Below the pieces are notes generated by a model. The model saw only the letters and a program-made list of their open reading frames with translations. It was not told the origin of the DNA and did not search any database. Both the position numbers and the translations under genes were made by a program. Below are positions 1-6,741 of a stretch of DNA of 16,974 nt, piece by piece. The stretch comes from CAZMXI01 sp964570205 (lineage in GTDB: Bacteria; Planctomycetota; Phycisphaerae; Tepidisphaerales; Tepidisphaeraceae): contig CAZMXI010000109.1 in the NCBI GenBank assembly GCA_964570205.1, positions 1 through 16,974 on the forward strand. Direction: 5' to 3'. Position 1 is the first letter of the stretch, and the number at the start of each line of letters is the position of its first letter.

Positions 1-732
1 CAGGGGGTAGAGGTCGAAGTATTTCTTCGGGACGATCCACGGCACGTGGGGGCGATAGAAGCCACAGCCGATGAAGAAGGGTTTGTCCCGGTTCTGCTCC
101 ATCAGGCGGATGGTTTCGGTGGCGACGATGCCATCGGTGTACTGGTCATCCGTGCCCTCGGATTCATGCCAGGCCAGGGCAGCGCCGAGCCCCTTGGCGA
201 CCTTGGCATGGAGGTTGGTGACCTTGTCTTCCTCATTCTTGTCGCGGCCGCGGGGGTTGATGACGTGGTCCCAGCTTGCAGGATCATCGAGGCCGTCGGT
301 ACCGATCTGGCCGGGTACGCCATAGTGGTACATCTTGCCGACGCGGGCGACGTAATAGCCGTTGTTCCGGAAGTGCTGGGGGAGGGTGACGACGTCGGGA
401 ATGGTCTTGCGGAAGTGGGTTTGCAGGTCGAAGACGCGGGTGCGGTCGGGGCGCAGGCCACAAAGCAGGCTGGTTCGGCTCGGGCTGCACAGGGGGAAGG
501 GGCAGTAGGCGCGGTCGAAGGCGACGCCGCGGCGTGCGAGGCGGTCGACGTGGGGCGACTGGACGATGGGATGATGGAAGCATCCGAGGGCGTTGTTCAG
601 GTCGTCAATGGCGACAAAGAGGACATTGGTGCGATTCGGCGCGGCCGCATGAACCAGATATGAAAGGGAGGGGGCCAGTGCGCTGGCGGCGGTGAGCGAA
701 CCGAGCTTGATGAGGTTGCGTCGCGAGATCAT
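1..732 (-). CDS. Tat-exported sulfatase, iduronate-2-sulfatase-like (C-terminus beyond left edge)
   Basis: Formylglycine-dependent sulfatase expected to remove sulfate esters from a glycan outside the cytoplasm. The frame is open from an ATG at 732 to base 1, giving the first 244 residues; the rest lies outside the window. The start has GGAGG at 744-740, 7 nt upstream. The N-terminus is a Tat signal (SRRNLIK at residues 3-9, then a hydrophobic stretch ending near VHAAA). Next come the beta-strand NVLFVAIDD, whose Asp pair 43-44 would bind the metal, and the signature CSPSR at 82-86, where Cys82 would become formylglycine. Near the edge, FYRPHVPW and KKYFDLYP match the equivalent region of the complete sulfatase at 9190-10671, so the two are paralogues. 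It is divergent from the glycoside hydrolase at 821, with 88 bp between the starts. The family is certain; the substrate is unknown. Confidence 0.9.
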   Translation of the reverse strand, partial: MISRRNLIKLGSLTAASALAPSLSYLVHAAAPNRTNVLFVAIDDLNNALGCFHHPIVQSPHVDRLARRGVAFDRAYCPFPLCSPSRTSLLCGLRPDRTRVFDLQTHFRKTIPDVVTLPQHFRNNGYYVARVGKMYHYGVPGQIGTDGLDDPASWDHVINPRGRDKNEEDKVTNLHAKVAKGLGAALAWHESEGTDDQYTDGIVATETIRLMEQNRDKPFFIGCGFYRPHVPWIVPKKYFDLYPL

Positions 733-765
733 GAATCGGCCTCCGAGCGATGAGGTGACGGGGTG

Positions 766-794
766 AGTGTACTCAAAGCCGGCGGCGGTACAAT
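766..794. promoter_or_regulatory. Candidate overlapping divergent promoters
   Basis: The 88 bp between the divergent sulfatase and hydrolase starts must hold both promoters. On the plus strand TACAAT (789-794) is a 5/6 match to a -10 box and lies 26 nt before the ATG at 821, but no convincing -35 box precedes it. On the minus strand TTGTAC (793-788) and TACACT (771-766) are 16 nt apart, each a partial match. The two candidates overlap, so the genes may compete or be co-regulated. Motif reading only. Confidence 0.28.
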
Positions 795-820
795 CACGGA
801 CGCTCACATCGGGAGGATGC

Positions 821-3556
821 ATGCGGAATACGATCGCGGTATGGGCGGCGTTGATGGTGTGCGCGGCGGTGGCGGGCAGTGCGGCCGTGGGGGCGGAGGT
901 TGAGAACCTGGTGGCGAACGGGGATTTCTCTGTGGTGGTGGGTGGCAAGCCGCAGGACTGGCAGGCCGCGGGGGATGCGCGGGTGGTGGACCAGCGGCTG
1001 ACGGCGAGGAAGGATGAACAAGGCCGGGGGTACGCGGAGTTGGTCTGCACGCGGTGTGATGCGGGATCAGGGGCTGCGCATGCGATGCTGGCGCAGGTGG
1101 GGAAGGTCCGGCTGACCAAGGGGAGGATGTACGAGTTCACCTGCCGGGCACGGGCGGAGGGGCTGGCGGGAAGGACCGTGTCGATCGGCATCAGCGATAC
1201 GAAGATATGGGACAACTGCGGGCTGGAGGGGCAACTTGACCTCGGCGGCAGTTGGCGAAGCTATCGGCGGATTTTCCGGGCCACCCGGGATGTGGCCGAA
1301 AGCAGCCGGCTTCAGATCTGGTTCAACGAGCCCGGGACCTTGTGCATCGGGAATGTGCGGATTGTCGAGATCCAGCCGGAGAATATGGAGTTCACGGATG
1401 TCGTGAGCTCCGGCGGCGGAAAGAACCTGGTAGCGAATGGATCATTTGAGGCGGGCGGAAGCGGATGGTCGTCGGTGGGCCAGGGGGCGGGCTGGGGGAA
1501 CCTGGATCGGTTGCATGGGCAGGCGATCGAGGGCGACGCGGCGGAAGGAAAGCGGTTTCTCCGCATCCCCATGGGCGGCGAGCATACGCCGGTGCTGTAT
1601 TTCGACTATTTCGAACCGGTGGTGCGGCGAGAACTTCGGCCGCTGGCGACGAGCCAGGGGTGGATCAAAGTGGAGCCGGGACGGCAGTATGTCCTGAGCT
1701 GCTTCATGCGATCCAGGCCCCCGGGTGCGGCGGCGGTGCTGGGCGTGAGGCTGGAGAGCCCGATGGGCGGCGGGCGGGATTACACCGCGCGGGCGAATCT
1801 GAACGGCGATTGGACGCGGTACAGCGTGAGGTTCCGGGCGGAACATCGGTTTGCGTACGTGTATGCGGGGCCGAATCTTGGAAATGACGAGCGGGCTGAC
1901 GTGGATGTGGATGCGCTTCAGCTTGAGGCAGGCGATGCGGCGACGGCGTATCAGGCGGGACGGGATGTGGAATTCACGATGGGGCCATCGGAAGCGGGCG
2001 GCGTGTTTGTCGCGGGAGGCGAGGGGAAACTGGTTTTGCGGGCCGTGAACCACGGCGCAGCGGAGCAACGGCTGGTCGTGCGGTTCAAGGTGGCGGACTA
2101 CTACGATCGGGTGGCTGATCTGCCGGCGGAGGCGATCACATTGTCCGGCCGGGCGGCGGTGATGCGGGAGATCAGGATACCCGCGAACTGGCGCGGCTAT
2201 TACCGCATCAAGGCGATCGCGCAGGCAGGCGCAAACACTCATGAGGCTGATATCCCGATCGCTGTTGTGCCGCCGCGCGATGCGAAAGAATCGGTGTGCG
2301 GAATCAACCACGCCTTCGCCTCGGCCAACCTCATTCGCATTGCGAGCATGGCGGGCATCTCGACGTACCGAGACTGGTCGCTGAAATGGCAGCACATCGA
2401 GCCGGCCAAGGGCGAATATCGCTGGGAAGTGGCGGATGTGCAGATTGACCGGGTGCTGCGCGAAGGCGTCTCGGTGCTGCCCCTGATGCCGCCGTTTCCA
2501 TCAGCCGACTGGGCCAGCGAAGCGCCGGCCGGGCTGCCCACGCGCGGCTATCCGGGCGTGCGATTGAAGCAGGCATATGGGCCGAAAGACCCGGCCGAAC
2601 TGGCGCGATTCGTGCGCGATGCGGTGGATCGGTATAAGGATCGGATCAAGGCCTGGGAGTTCCTCAACGAGCCGATCTACACGGATTACTCTTTGCCGGC
2701 GAGGCTGGCGGCAACCTATGGAGGCAGGCAGTACACGCCGGCGGATTACGTGTCGCTGCTGAAGACAACCGCGGCTGCGATGCGGAAGGCCGATCCGCAG
2801 TGCAAGGTGATCGGCGGGATCGGCAGCGGCCCGCGGCAGTTGACCAGGGAGGTGATGGAGGCGGGAATTCTCCAGCACATCGACATCTTCAACCTGCACA
2901 TGTACCCGGGAATTCGCCCGCCGGAGGCGTATGCGGCGGAGATGGATGAACTGCTGAAGCTGATGGATGCGCACGGGGGACGCAAGCCGATCTGGATCAC
3001 CGAGATGTCATACTACGGAGCCGATGACCTGCCGCGCCGACCGTTCATCCCGAGGACGGGGTCCTGGTCGGAGCAGCGGCTGCTGGCCGACGAGCGGCAG
3101 TGCGCGGATTACACCATCCGGTATTTCCTGGTGATGCTGTCGCACGGGGTGGAGCGGGTGTTCATCCATTCCGGCGCAAGCGGGAAGGCCAATGATCCCG
3201 ATTTCGAATGCGCGCTGCTGGCTTACGGGGGTGCGCCACGGAAGTTGTTCGCGGCCATGGGGACCATGACGCAGATTCTCGGTCCATCGCCCAGGGCGGC
3301 GGGATTTGCGCGGTTTGGCCGGAGCGGCTATGTCGCTGGTTTTGAGACGGGCAGGCATGCCGTACTGGCGCTGTGGCAGACGGATGAGATGCCCGCAGAG
3401 CCCCTCCCGGTGCGGGCGCAGCCCGGGTGGACTTGGAGGGATGCGATGGGGCGCGAGACGGAATCGCCGCCGGGGCTGTCACCGTCGCCGACCTATCTCA
3501 TTGCGCCATCAGGAGAAGCGAAGCAACTCCTGACGGCAATCGGCCGGGTCGGCTGA
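821..3556 (+). CDS. Secreted GH-A-clan glycoside hydrolase (GH39-like) with two carbohydrate-binding-like domains
   Basis: Predicted secreted retaining glycosidase of 911 residues. The ATG at 821 is preferred over an in-frame ATG at 767 because GGGAGG lies at 811-816 and a Sec signal peptide follows directly (MRNTIAVWAALMVCAAVAG, cut near VGA). Two jelly-roll domains like CBM4/9 come next, from about residue 29 (NLVANGDF) and 202 (NLVANGSF); the second ends with LQLEAGDAATAY from residue 366, typical of that fold. An Ig-like linker spans roughly 390-485. The (beta/alpha)8 barrel begins near residue 490. WEFLNEP gives the acid/base Glu617 and IWITEMSYYG the nucleophile Glu728, the 4/7 arrangement of clan GH-A. 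GH39 (beta-xylosidase-like) is the closest match by eye, but GH5 or an unassigned family is possible. The stop lies 85 bp before the DUF1846 start, so read-through is possible. Confidence 0.85.
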   Translation: MRNTIAVWAALMVCAAVAGSAAVGAEVENLVANGDFSVVVGGKPQDWQAAGDARVVDQRLTARKDEQGRGYAELVCTRCDAGSGAAHAMLAQVGKVRLTKGRMYEFTCRARAEGLAGRTVSIGISDTKIWDNCGLEGQLDLGGSWRSYRRIFRATRDVAESSRLQIWFNEPGTLCIGNVRIVEIQPENMEFTDVVSSGGGKNLVANGSFEAGGSGWSSVGQGAGWGNLDRLHGQAIEGDAAEGKRFLRIPMGGEHTPVLYFDYFEPVVRRELRPLATSQGWIKVEPGRQYVLSCFMRSRPPGAAAVLGVRLESPMGGGRDYTARANLNGDWTRYSVRFRAEHRFAYVYAGPNLGNDERADVDVDALQLEAGDAATAYQAGRDVEFTMGPSEAGGVFVAGGEGKLVLRAVNHGAAEQRLVVRFKVADYYDRVADLPAEAITLSGRAAVMREIRIPANWRGYYRIKAIAQAGANTHEADIPIAVVPPRDAKESVCGINHAFASANLIRIASMAGISTYRDWSLKWQHIEPAKGEYRWEVADVQIDRVLREGVSVLPLMPPFPSADWASEAPAGLPTRGYPGVRLKQAYGPKDPAELARFVRDAVDRYKDRIKAWEFLNEPIYTDYSLPARLAATYGGRQYTPADYVSLLKTTAAAMRKADPQCKVIGGIGSGPRQLTREVMEAGILQHIDIFNLHMYPGIRPPEAYAAEMDELLKLMDAHGGRKPIWITEMSYYGADDLPRRPFIPRTGSWSEQRLLADERQCADYTIRYFLVMLSHGVERVFIHSGASGKANDPDFECALLAYGGAPRKLFAAMGTMTQILGPSPRAAGFARFGRSGYVAGFETGRHAVLALWQTDEMPAEPLPVRAQPGWTWRDAMGRETESPPGLSPSPTYLIAPSGEAKQLLTAIGRVG

Positions 3557-3627
3557 GCCGCGTGGAATGGCCTGGGCAGAACCTGTGGATAATGCCAGGG
3601 CGACTGGCGGTTGTGGCATCGCTGGCC

Positions 3628-3633
3628 TACATT
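3628..3633 (+). promoter_or_regulatory. -10-like hexamer 8 nt before the DUF1846 start
   Basis: TACATT fits the TAnnnT core of a -10 box and ends 8 nt before the ATG at 3642. That would put transcription start at or next to the start codon. No Shine-Dalgarno sequence precedes this ATG, which fits leaderless translation. A second weak candidate, GATAAT at 3588-3593, would give a leader of about 40 nt instead. Neither has a good -35 box. Confidence 0.25.
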
Positions 3634-3641
3634 GTCTGCCC

Positions 3642-5222
3642 ATGACCACAGCGCAGATCATCAGGTCACCCAAGGCGGAGCCCGAGCAGGGTCAGCTTTG
3701 GGAACCTGAAAGCACGGGATTTGATAATGAGAAGTACGTCGCCGAACAAAGCGCAGCGATTCTGAAACGCGTCAGTGAATTTGACGGCAAGCTTTACCTG
3801 GAATTCGGCGGCAAGCTGCTGTTCGACATGCACGCCTCGCGCGTGTTGCCGGGGTTTGATCCGAATGTGAAGATGCGGCTGTTGCAGCGGCTGAAGGATG
3901 AGGCGGAGATCATCCTGTGCGTCTATGCCGGCGACATCGAGCGCAAGAAGGTGAGGGCGGATTTCGGGATCACGTATGACTCGGACGTGTTCAAGCTGAT
4001 CGACGATCTGCGGGACTGGGGGCTGGATGTCAGCGGGGTGGTGATCACGCGGTTCGAAGGCCAGAGCAGCGCTGCGGCGTTCAAAACCCAGTTGGAGCGG
4101 CGCGGGGTGCCGGCGTACTTTCATCGGCCGATCGCGGGGTATCCGGCCAACGTGGACCTGATCGTGAGCGAGCAGGGGTATGGATCGAATCCTTATGTCC
4201 CGACGCGCAAGCCGCTGGTGGTGGTGAACGCCCCGGGCCCCAACAGCGGGAAGATGGGAACGTGCCTGTCGCAGGTGTATCACGAGAACCGCCAGGGGAT
4301 TCACGCCGGGTACGCGAAGTTCGAGACATTCCCGATCTGGAGCCTGCCGCTGCGGCATCCGGTGAACCTGGCGTATGAGGCGGCGACGGCGGACATTCGC
4401 GATTTCAACCTGATCGACCCATTTCACCTCGAGGCGTATGGCGAACAGGCGATCAACTACAACCGGGACGTGGAGACATTTCCGGTGCTGCGGTGCATCC
4501 TGGAGAGGATCACCGGGTCGAAATCGCGGTACCGCTCCCCCACCGACATGGGTGTGAACCGGGCGGGCTTCGCGATCGTGAACGATGCGGCCGTGCGCAA
4601 CGCGGCCACGCAGGAGATCATCCGGCGGTACCTTCGCTACGCCTGCGAGTACGCGGCGGGCAAGGCCGACGAAGAGACGGTCGGCCGGGTGGAGATTCTC
4701 ATGAAGGAGCTGGAGGTCAAGGTTGAGGATCGGATGGGTGTGGTGGCCGCCCGGAACGCGGCCGCCGAGGCGCATGACCGCCCGGACAAGGGCTTGGCGG
4801 GGACTTACTGCGGCGCGGCGATCGAGCTGAGCGACGGGCGGATCGTGACGGGCGTGAATTCGCCGCTGCTGCATGCGGCATCAAGCGCGATCCTGAACGC
4901 GATCAAGATCATGGGAGAGATTCCGCCCAAGCTGCATCTGCTGAGTCCGAAGATCATCGAATCGGTGGGGAACCTCAAGCAGCGCATCCTCAAGCGCAAG
5001 TCGATCAGCCTGGACCTGGAGGAGACGTTGATCGCGCTGTCGATTGCGGCGACGACGAACCCGACGGCCGAACTGGCGATGGGCCAGCTCCAGAGGCTGC
5101 AAGGGTGCGAGATGCACATGACGCACATCCCGACGCCCGGCGATGAGACGGGGCTGCGAAGGCTGGGGATCAACCTGACCTGCGACCCGCAGTTCGCCAG
5201 CAAGCGGCTGTTCGTGAGCTGA
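3642..5222 (+). CDS. DUF1846 / UPF0371 family protein, function unknown
   Basis: This 526-residue protein is recognised as an intact member of the conserved UPF0371 (DUF1846) family, which normally runs to about 500 residues. Characteristic segments are FDNEKY (27-32), KLYLEFGGKL (50-59), HASRVLPGF (64-72), KFETFPIW, HPVNLAYEAATAD, IDPFHLEAYG, NYNRDVE and SPTDMGVNRAG. GPNSGKMGT at 199-207 resembles a nucleotide-binding P-loop but departs from the Walker A consensus. There is no signal peptide or membrane segment, so it should be cytoplasmic. The ATG at 3642 is chosen because homology begins about 26 residues later and the upstream extension, starting at 3567, looks non-coding. No Shine-Dalgarno is visible. 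Structures of the family are known, but I know of no established reaction. It is convergent with the oxidoreductase, 27 bp apart. Confidence 0.93.
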   Translation: MTTAQIIRSPKAEPEQGQLWEPESTGFDNEKYVAEQSAAILKRVSEFDGKLYLEFGGKLLFDMHASRVLPGFDPNVKMRLLQRLKDEAEIILCVYAGDIERKKVRADFGITYDSDVFKLIDDLRDWGLDVSGVVITRFEGQSSAAAFKTQLERRGVPAYFHRPIAGYPANVDLIVSEQGYGSNPYVPTRKPLVVVNAPGPNSGKMGTCLSQVYHENRQGIHAGYAKFETFPIWSLPLRHPVNLAYEAATADIRDFNLIDPFHLEAYGEQAINYNRDVETFPVLRCILERITGSKSRYRSPTDMGVNRAGFAIVNDAAVRNAATQEIIRRYLRYACEYAAGKADEETVGRVEILMKELEVKVEDRMGVVAARNAAAEAHDRPDKGLAGTYCGAAIELSDGRIVTGVNSPLLHAASSAILNAIKIMGEIPPKLHLLSPKIIESVGNLKQRILKRKSISLDLEETLIALSIAATTNPTAELAMGQLQRLQGCEMHMTHIPTPGDETGLRRLGINLTCDPQFASKRLFVS

Positions 5223-5224
5223 TG

Positions 5225-5243
5225 GTCGCTCCTGCCCGGCGAC
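5225..5243. terminator. Weak hairpin between convergent genes
   Basis: GTCGC (5225-5229) pairs with GCGAC (5239-5243) across a 9-nt loop in the 27-bp gap between two converging stop codons. There is no T-tract on either strand, so it is not a classical intrinsic terminator; it could still serve as a bidirectional 3'-end structure. Confidence 0.2.
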
Positions 5244-5249
5244 AGCCCG

Positions 5250-6599
5250 TTACAGGGTCCACCCTTGGCGGTATGGGGGGTTGATCCAGTGGTTGGCGTC
5301 GGCGTTGTTGGCGAATCTGGCGTTCTGCGCGTCCCATTCGAGTTTCTGGCCGAGCATCTTGATGGCGATGACGCCGAGCATGGCGACCTCGGTGAGGGGG
5401 CCGCCGTAGGCCGGGATATCCGAGCCGGCCTTTCGGCCTTCGCGGATGGCGTTGGCCCAGTCCTGCTGGTGGTTGCCTTTCACGCGGGGGATGGTGCGAT
5501 CGGGCCTCTTGTATTCCTGCATGCGTTTTTCGGGAATGATGCGGACGCCGCCAGCGCCGTGGGACCCGTACATGATGGCGCCCTTGTCGCCATGGACGAT
5601 GGCGCCGGTGTCGATGGGATTGCGGCCCTCTTCGAGCTGCACGGGGCGGGGAATGCGCTCGGTTCCACTGTGCCACTTGAGGGTGACCGGGCCGCGTTTT
5701 GCGGTGGCGGGGAACTCGTAAGTGATGATCTCGCCACGGGGGAAGGTGTCGGCATGCCTGACGGGGTCGTAACCCTTCGCCCGGGCGATGACGCTCCTGG
5801 GAGCGCCAAGGTCCAGCGCCCAGAAGACGGGATCCATGACGTGGCAGGTCCAGTCGCCGATCGTGCCGTTGCCGAACGGCATCCAGGCCCGCCATTTCTC
5901 GTGCAGGTAATGCGGGTGATACGGTCGCTGAGCGGCGGGGCCGAGCCACTGGTTCCAGTCCAGCGTCGGCGGCACGGGGTGCTGCTGGCCGAGGTCGGCC
6001 AGGCGGTCAAGGGCCGAGTTGACGACGGCACAGCCGCAATCAATGGTGTGGACGTTGCCGATGGCGCCATCCCAGATCCACTCGCAGAAGACGCGGATGG
6101 ATTCGGAGGCGTGCCCCTGGTTGCCGAGCTGCGTGACCACCTTGTGCTCGCGGACGGCCTTCATCAGCTCGCGGACCTCGTGAACGGAATGGGCCAGGGG
6201 CTTCTCGCAATAGAGGTGCTTGTTGCGCTTGATGGCAGCCATCGCCAGGATGGCGTGGTTGTGGTCGGGCGTGGCGACGATGACGGCGTCGATCTGCTTT
6301 TCCATCGCATCGAACATCCTGCGGTGGTCGTTGAACTGCCGGGCGGCAGGATACTTCTTGCGCCAGTCCAGCTCGCGTGCGGAATCGACATCACACAGCG
6401 CGACGATGTTCTCGCGGCCGCCGAGGCTGTCCACGTCGGTGCGGCCCGCCCAGCCCAGGCCGATGAGGGCGACGTTGAGCTTCTCGTTGGCCGAAGGCTG
6501 GCCGGCCTGGCCAAGCACGTGGCGCGGGATGATCGTGAACGCGGCGGCAGCGGTGGCGGCGGACAGCAGCCGACGACGGGAGATCCTGGTCTTGCTCAC
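5250..6599 (-). CDS. Tat-exported Gfo/Idh/MocA family oxidoreductase
   Basis: NAD(P)-dependent sugar or inositol oxidoreductase of 449 residues, probably acting on sugars released outside the cytoplasm or carrying its cofactor through Tat export. Translation is placed at GTG 6599: GAGGAG lies at 6612-6607 with 7-nt spacing, and the protein then opens with a Tat signal (SRRRLLS at 7-13 and an alanine-rich core to about residue 30). The frame stays open upstream to 6779, but that part has no signal-like or conserved sequence. The Rossmann motif is GLGWAG (47-52), followed by LCDVDS, VIVATPDHNH (107-116) and the family hallmark CEKP at 131-134. WTCHVMDP supplies the usual His-x-x-Asp active-site element. 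The C-terminus NPPYRQGW is familiar from planctomycete homologues. The substrate is unknown. It is divergent from the gene at 6742. Confidence 0.92.
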   Translation of the reverse strand: MSKTRISRRRLLSAATAAAAFTIIPRHVLGQAGQPSANEKLNVALIGLGWAGRTDVDSLGGRENIVALCDVDSARELDWRKKYPAARQFNDHRRMFDAMEKQIDAVIVATPDHNHAILAMAAIKRNKHLYCEKPLAHSVHEVRELMKAVREHKVVTQLGNQGHASESIRVFCEWIWDGAIGNVHTIDCGCAVVNSALDRLADLGQQHPVPPTLDWNQWLGPAAQRPYHPHYLHEKWRAWMPFGNGTIGDWTCHVMDPVFWALDLGAPRSVIARAKGYDPVRHADTFPRGEIITYEFPATAKRGPVTLKWHSGTERIPRPVQLEEGRNPIDTGAIVHGDKGAIMYGSHGAGGVRIIPEKRMQEYKRPDRTIPRVKGNHQQDWANAIREGRKAGSDIPAYGGPLTEVAMLGVIAIKMLGQKLEWDAQNARFANNADANHWINPPYRQGWTL

Positions 6600-6606
6600 G
6601 GTATGA

Positions 6607-6612
6607 CTCCTC
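6607..6612 (-). promoter_or_regulatory. Ribosome binding site supporting a GTG start
   Basis: GAGGAG on the minus strand, 7 nt before GTG 6599. It decides the start of the oxidoreductase in favour of GTG over upstream in-frame ATG codons, and places the Tat signal at the N-terminus. Confidence 0.75.
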
Positions 6613-6661
6613 GGTTGGGCTTCCCTGGTCCATGTACCGCCGGGAAGAGGATTGGTTGAGC

Positions 6662-6697
6662 ATCGGATGTTGCGAGTTACGTCCGATCGGGGAGAAT
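6662..6697 (+). promoter_or_regulatory. Candidate promoter with flanking inverted repeat
   Basis: TTGCGA (6670-6675) and GAGAAT (6692-6697) are each 4/6 matches to -35 and -10 boxes, 16 nt apart, with about 45 nt to the ATG at 6742. The -35 candidate sits inside an inverted repeat: ATCGGA at 6662-6667 and TCCGAT at 6682-6687. It lies in the 142-bp divergent region shared with the oxidoreductase, so a regulator binding there could affect both genes. Weak evidence. Confidence 0.22.
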
Positions 6698-6741
6698 CGG
6701 CACAGAAACCGAGACACAGCCGGCCGTTCAATGGAGCAACC

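Noticed and set aside
46..663. Plus-strand open frame of 205 codons
   Set aside because: Antisense to a sulfatase with a clear signature motif on the minus strand; low-complexity composition with no recognisable fold.
1442..2395. Minus-strand open frame of 317 codons inside the glycoside hydrolase
   Set aside because: Arg/His/Pro-rich shadow typical of antisense frames in high-GC DNA; no domain features and no ribosome binding site.
3666..4874. Minus-strand open frame of 402 codons
   Set aside because: Fully antisense to the intact DUF1846 gene; Arg/His-rich with no motif.
5265..6659. Plus-strand open frame of 464 codons
   Set aside because: Antisense to the oxidoreductase, whose Rossmann and EKP motifs are clear; the plus-strand product is Gly/Ala/Val/Asp-rich without structure.
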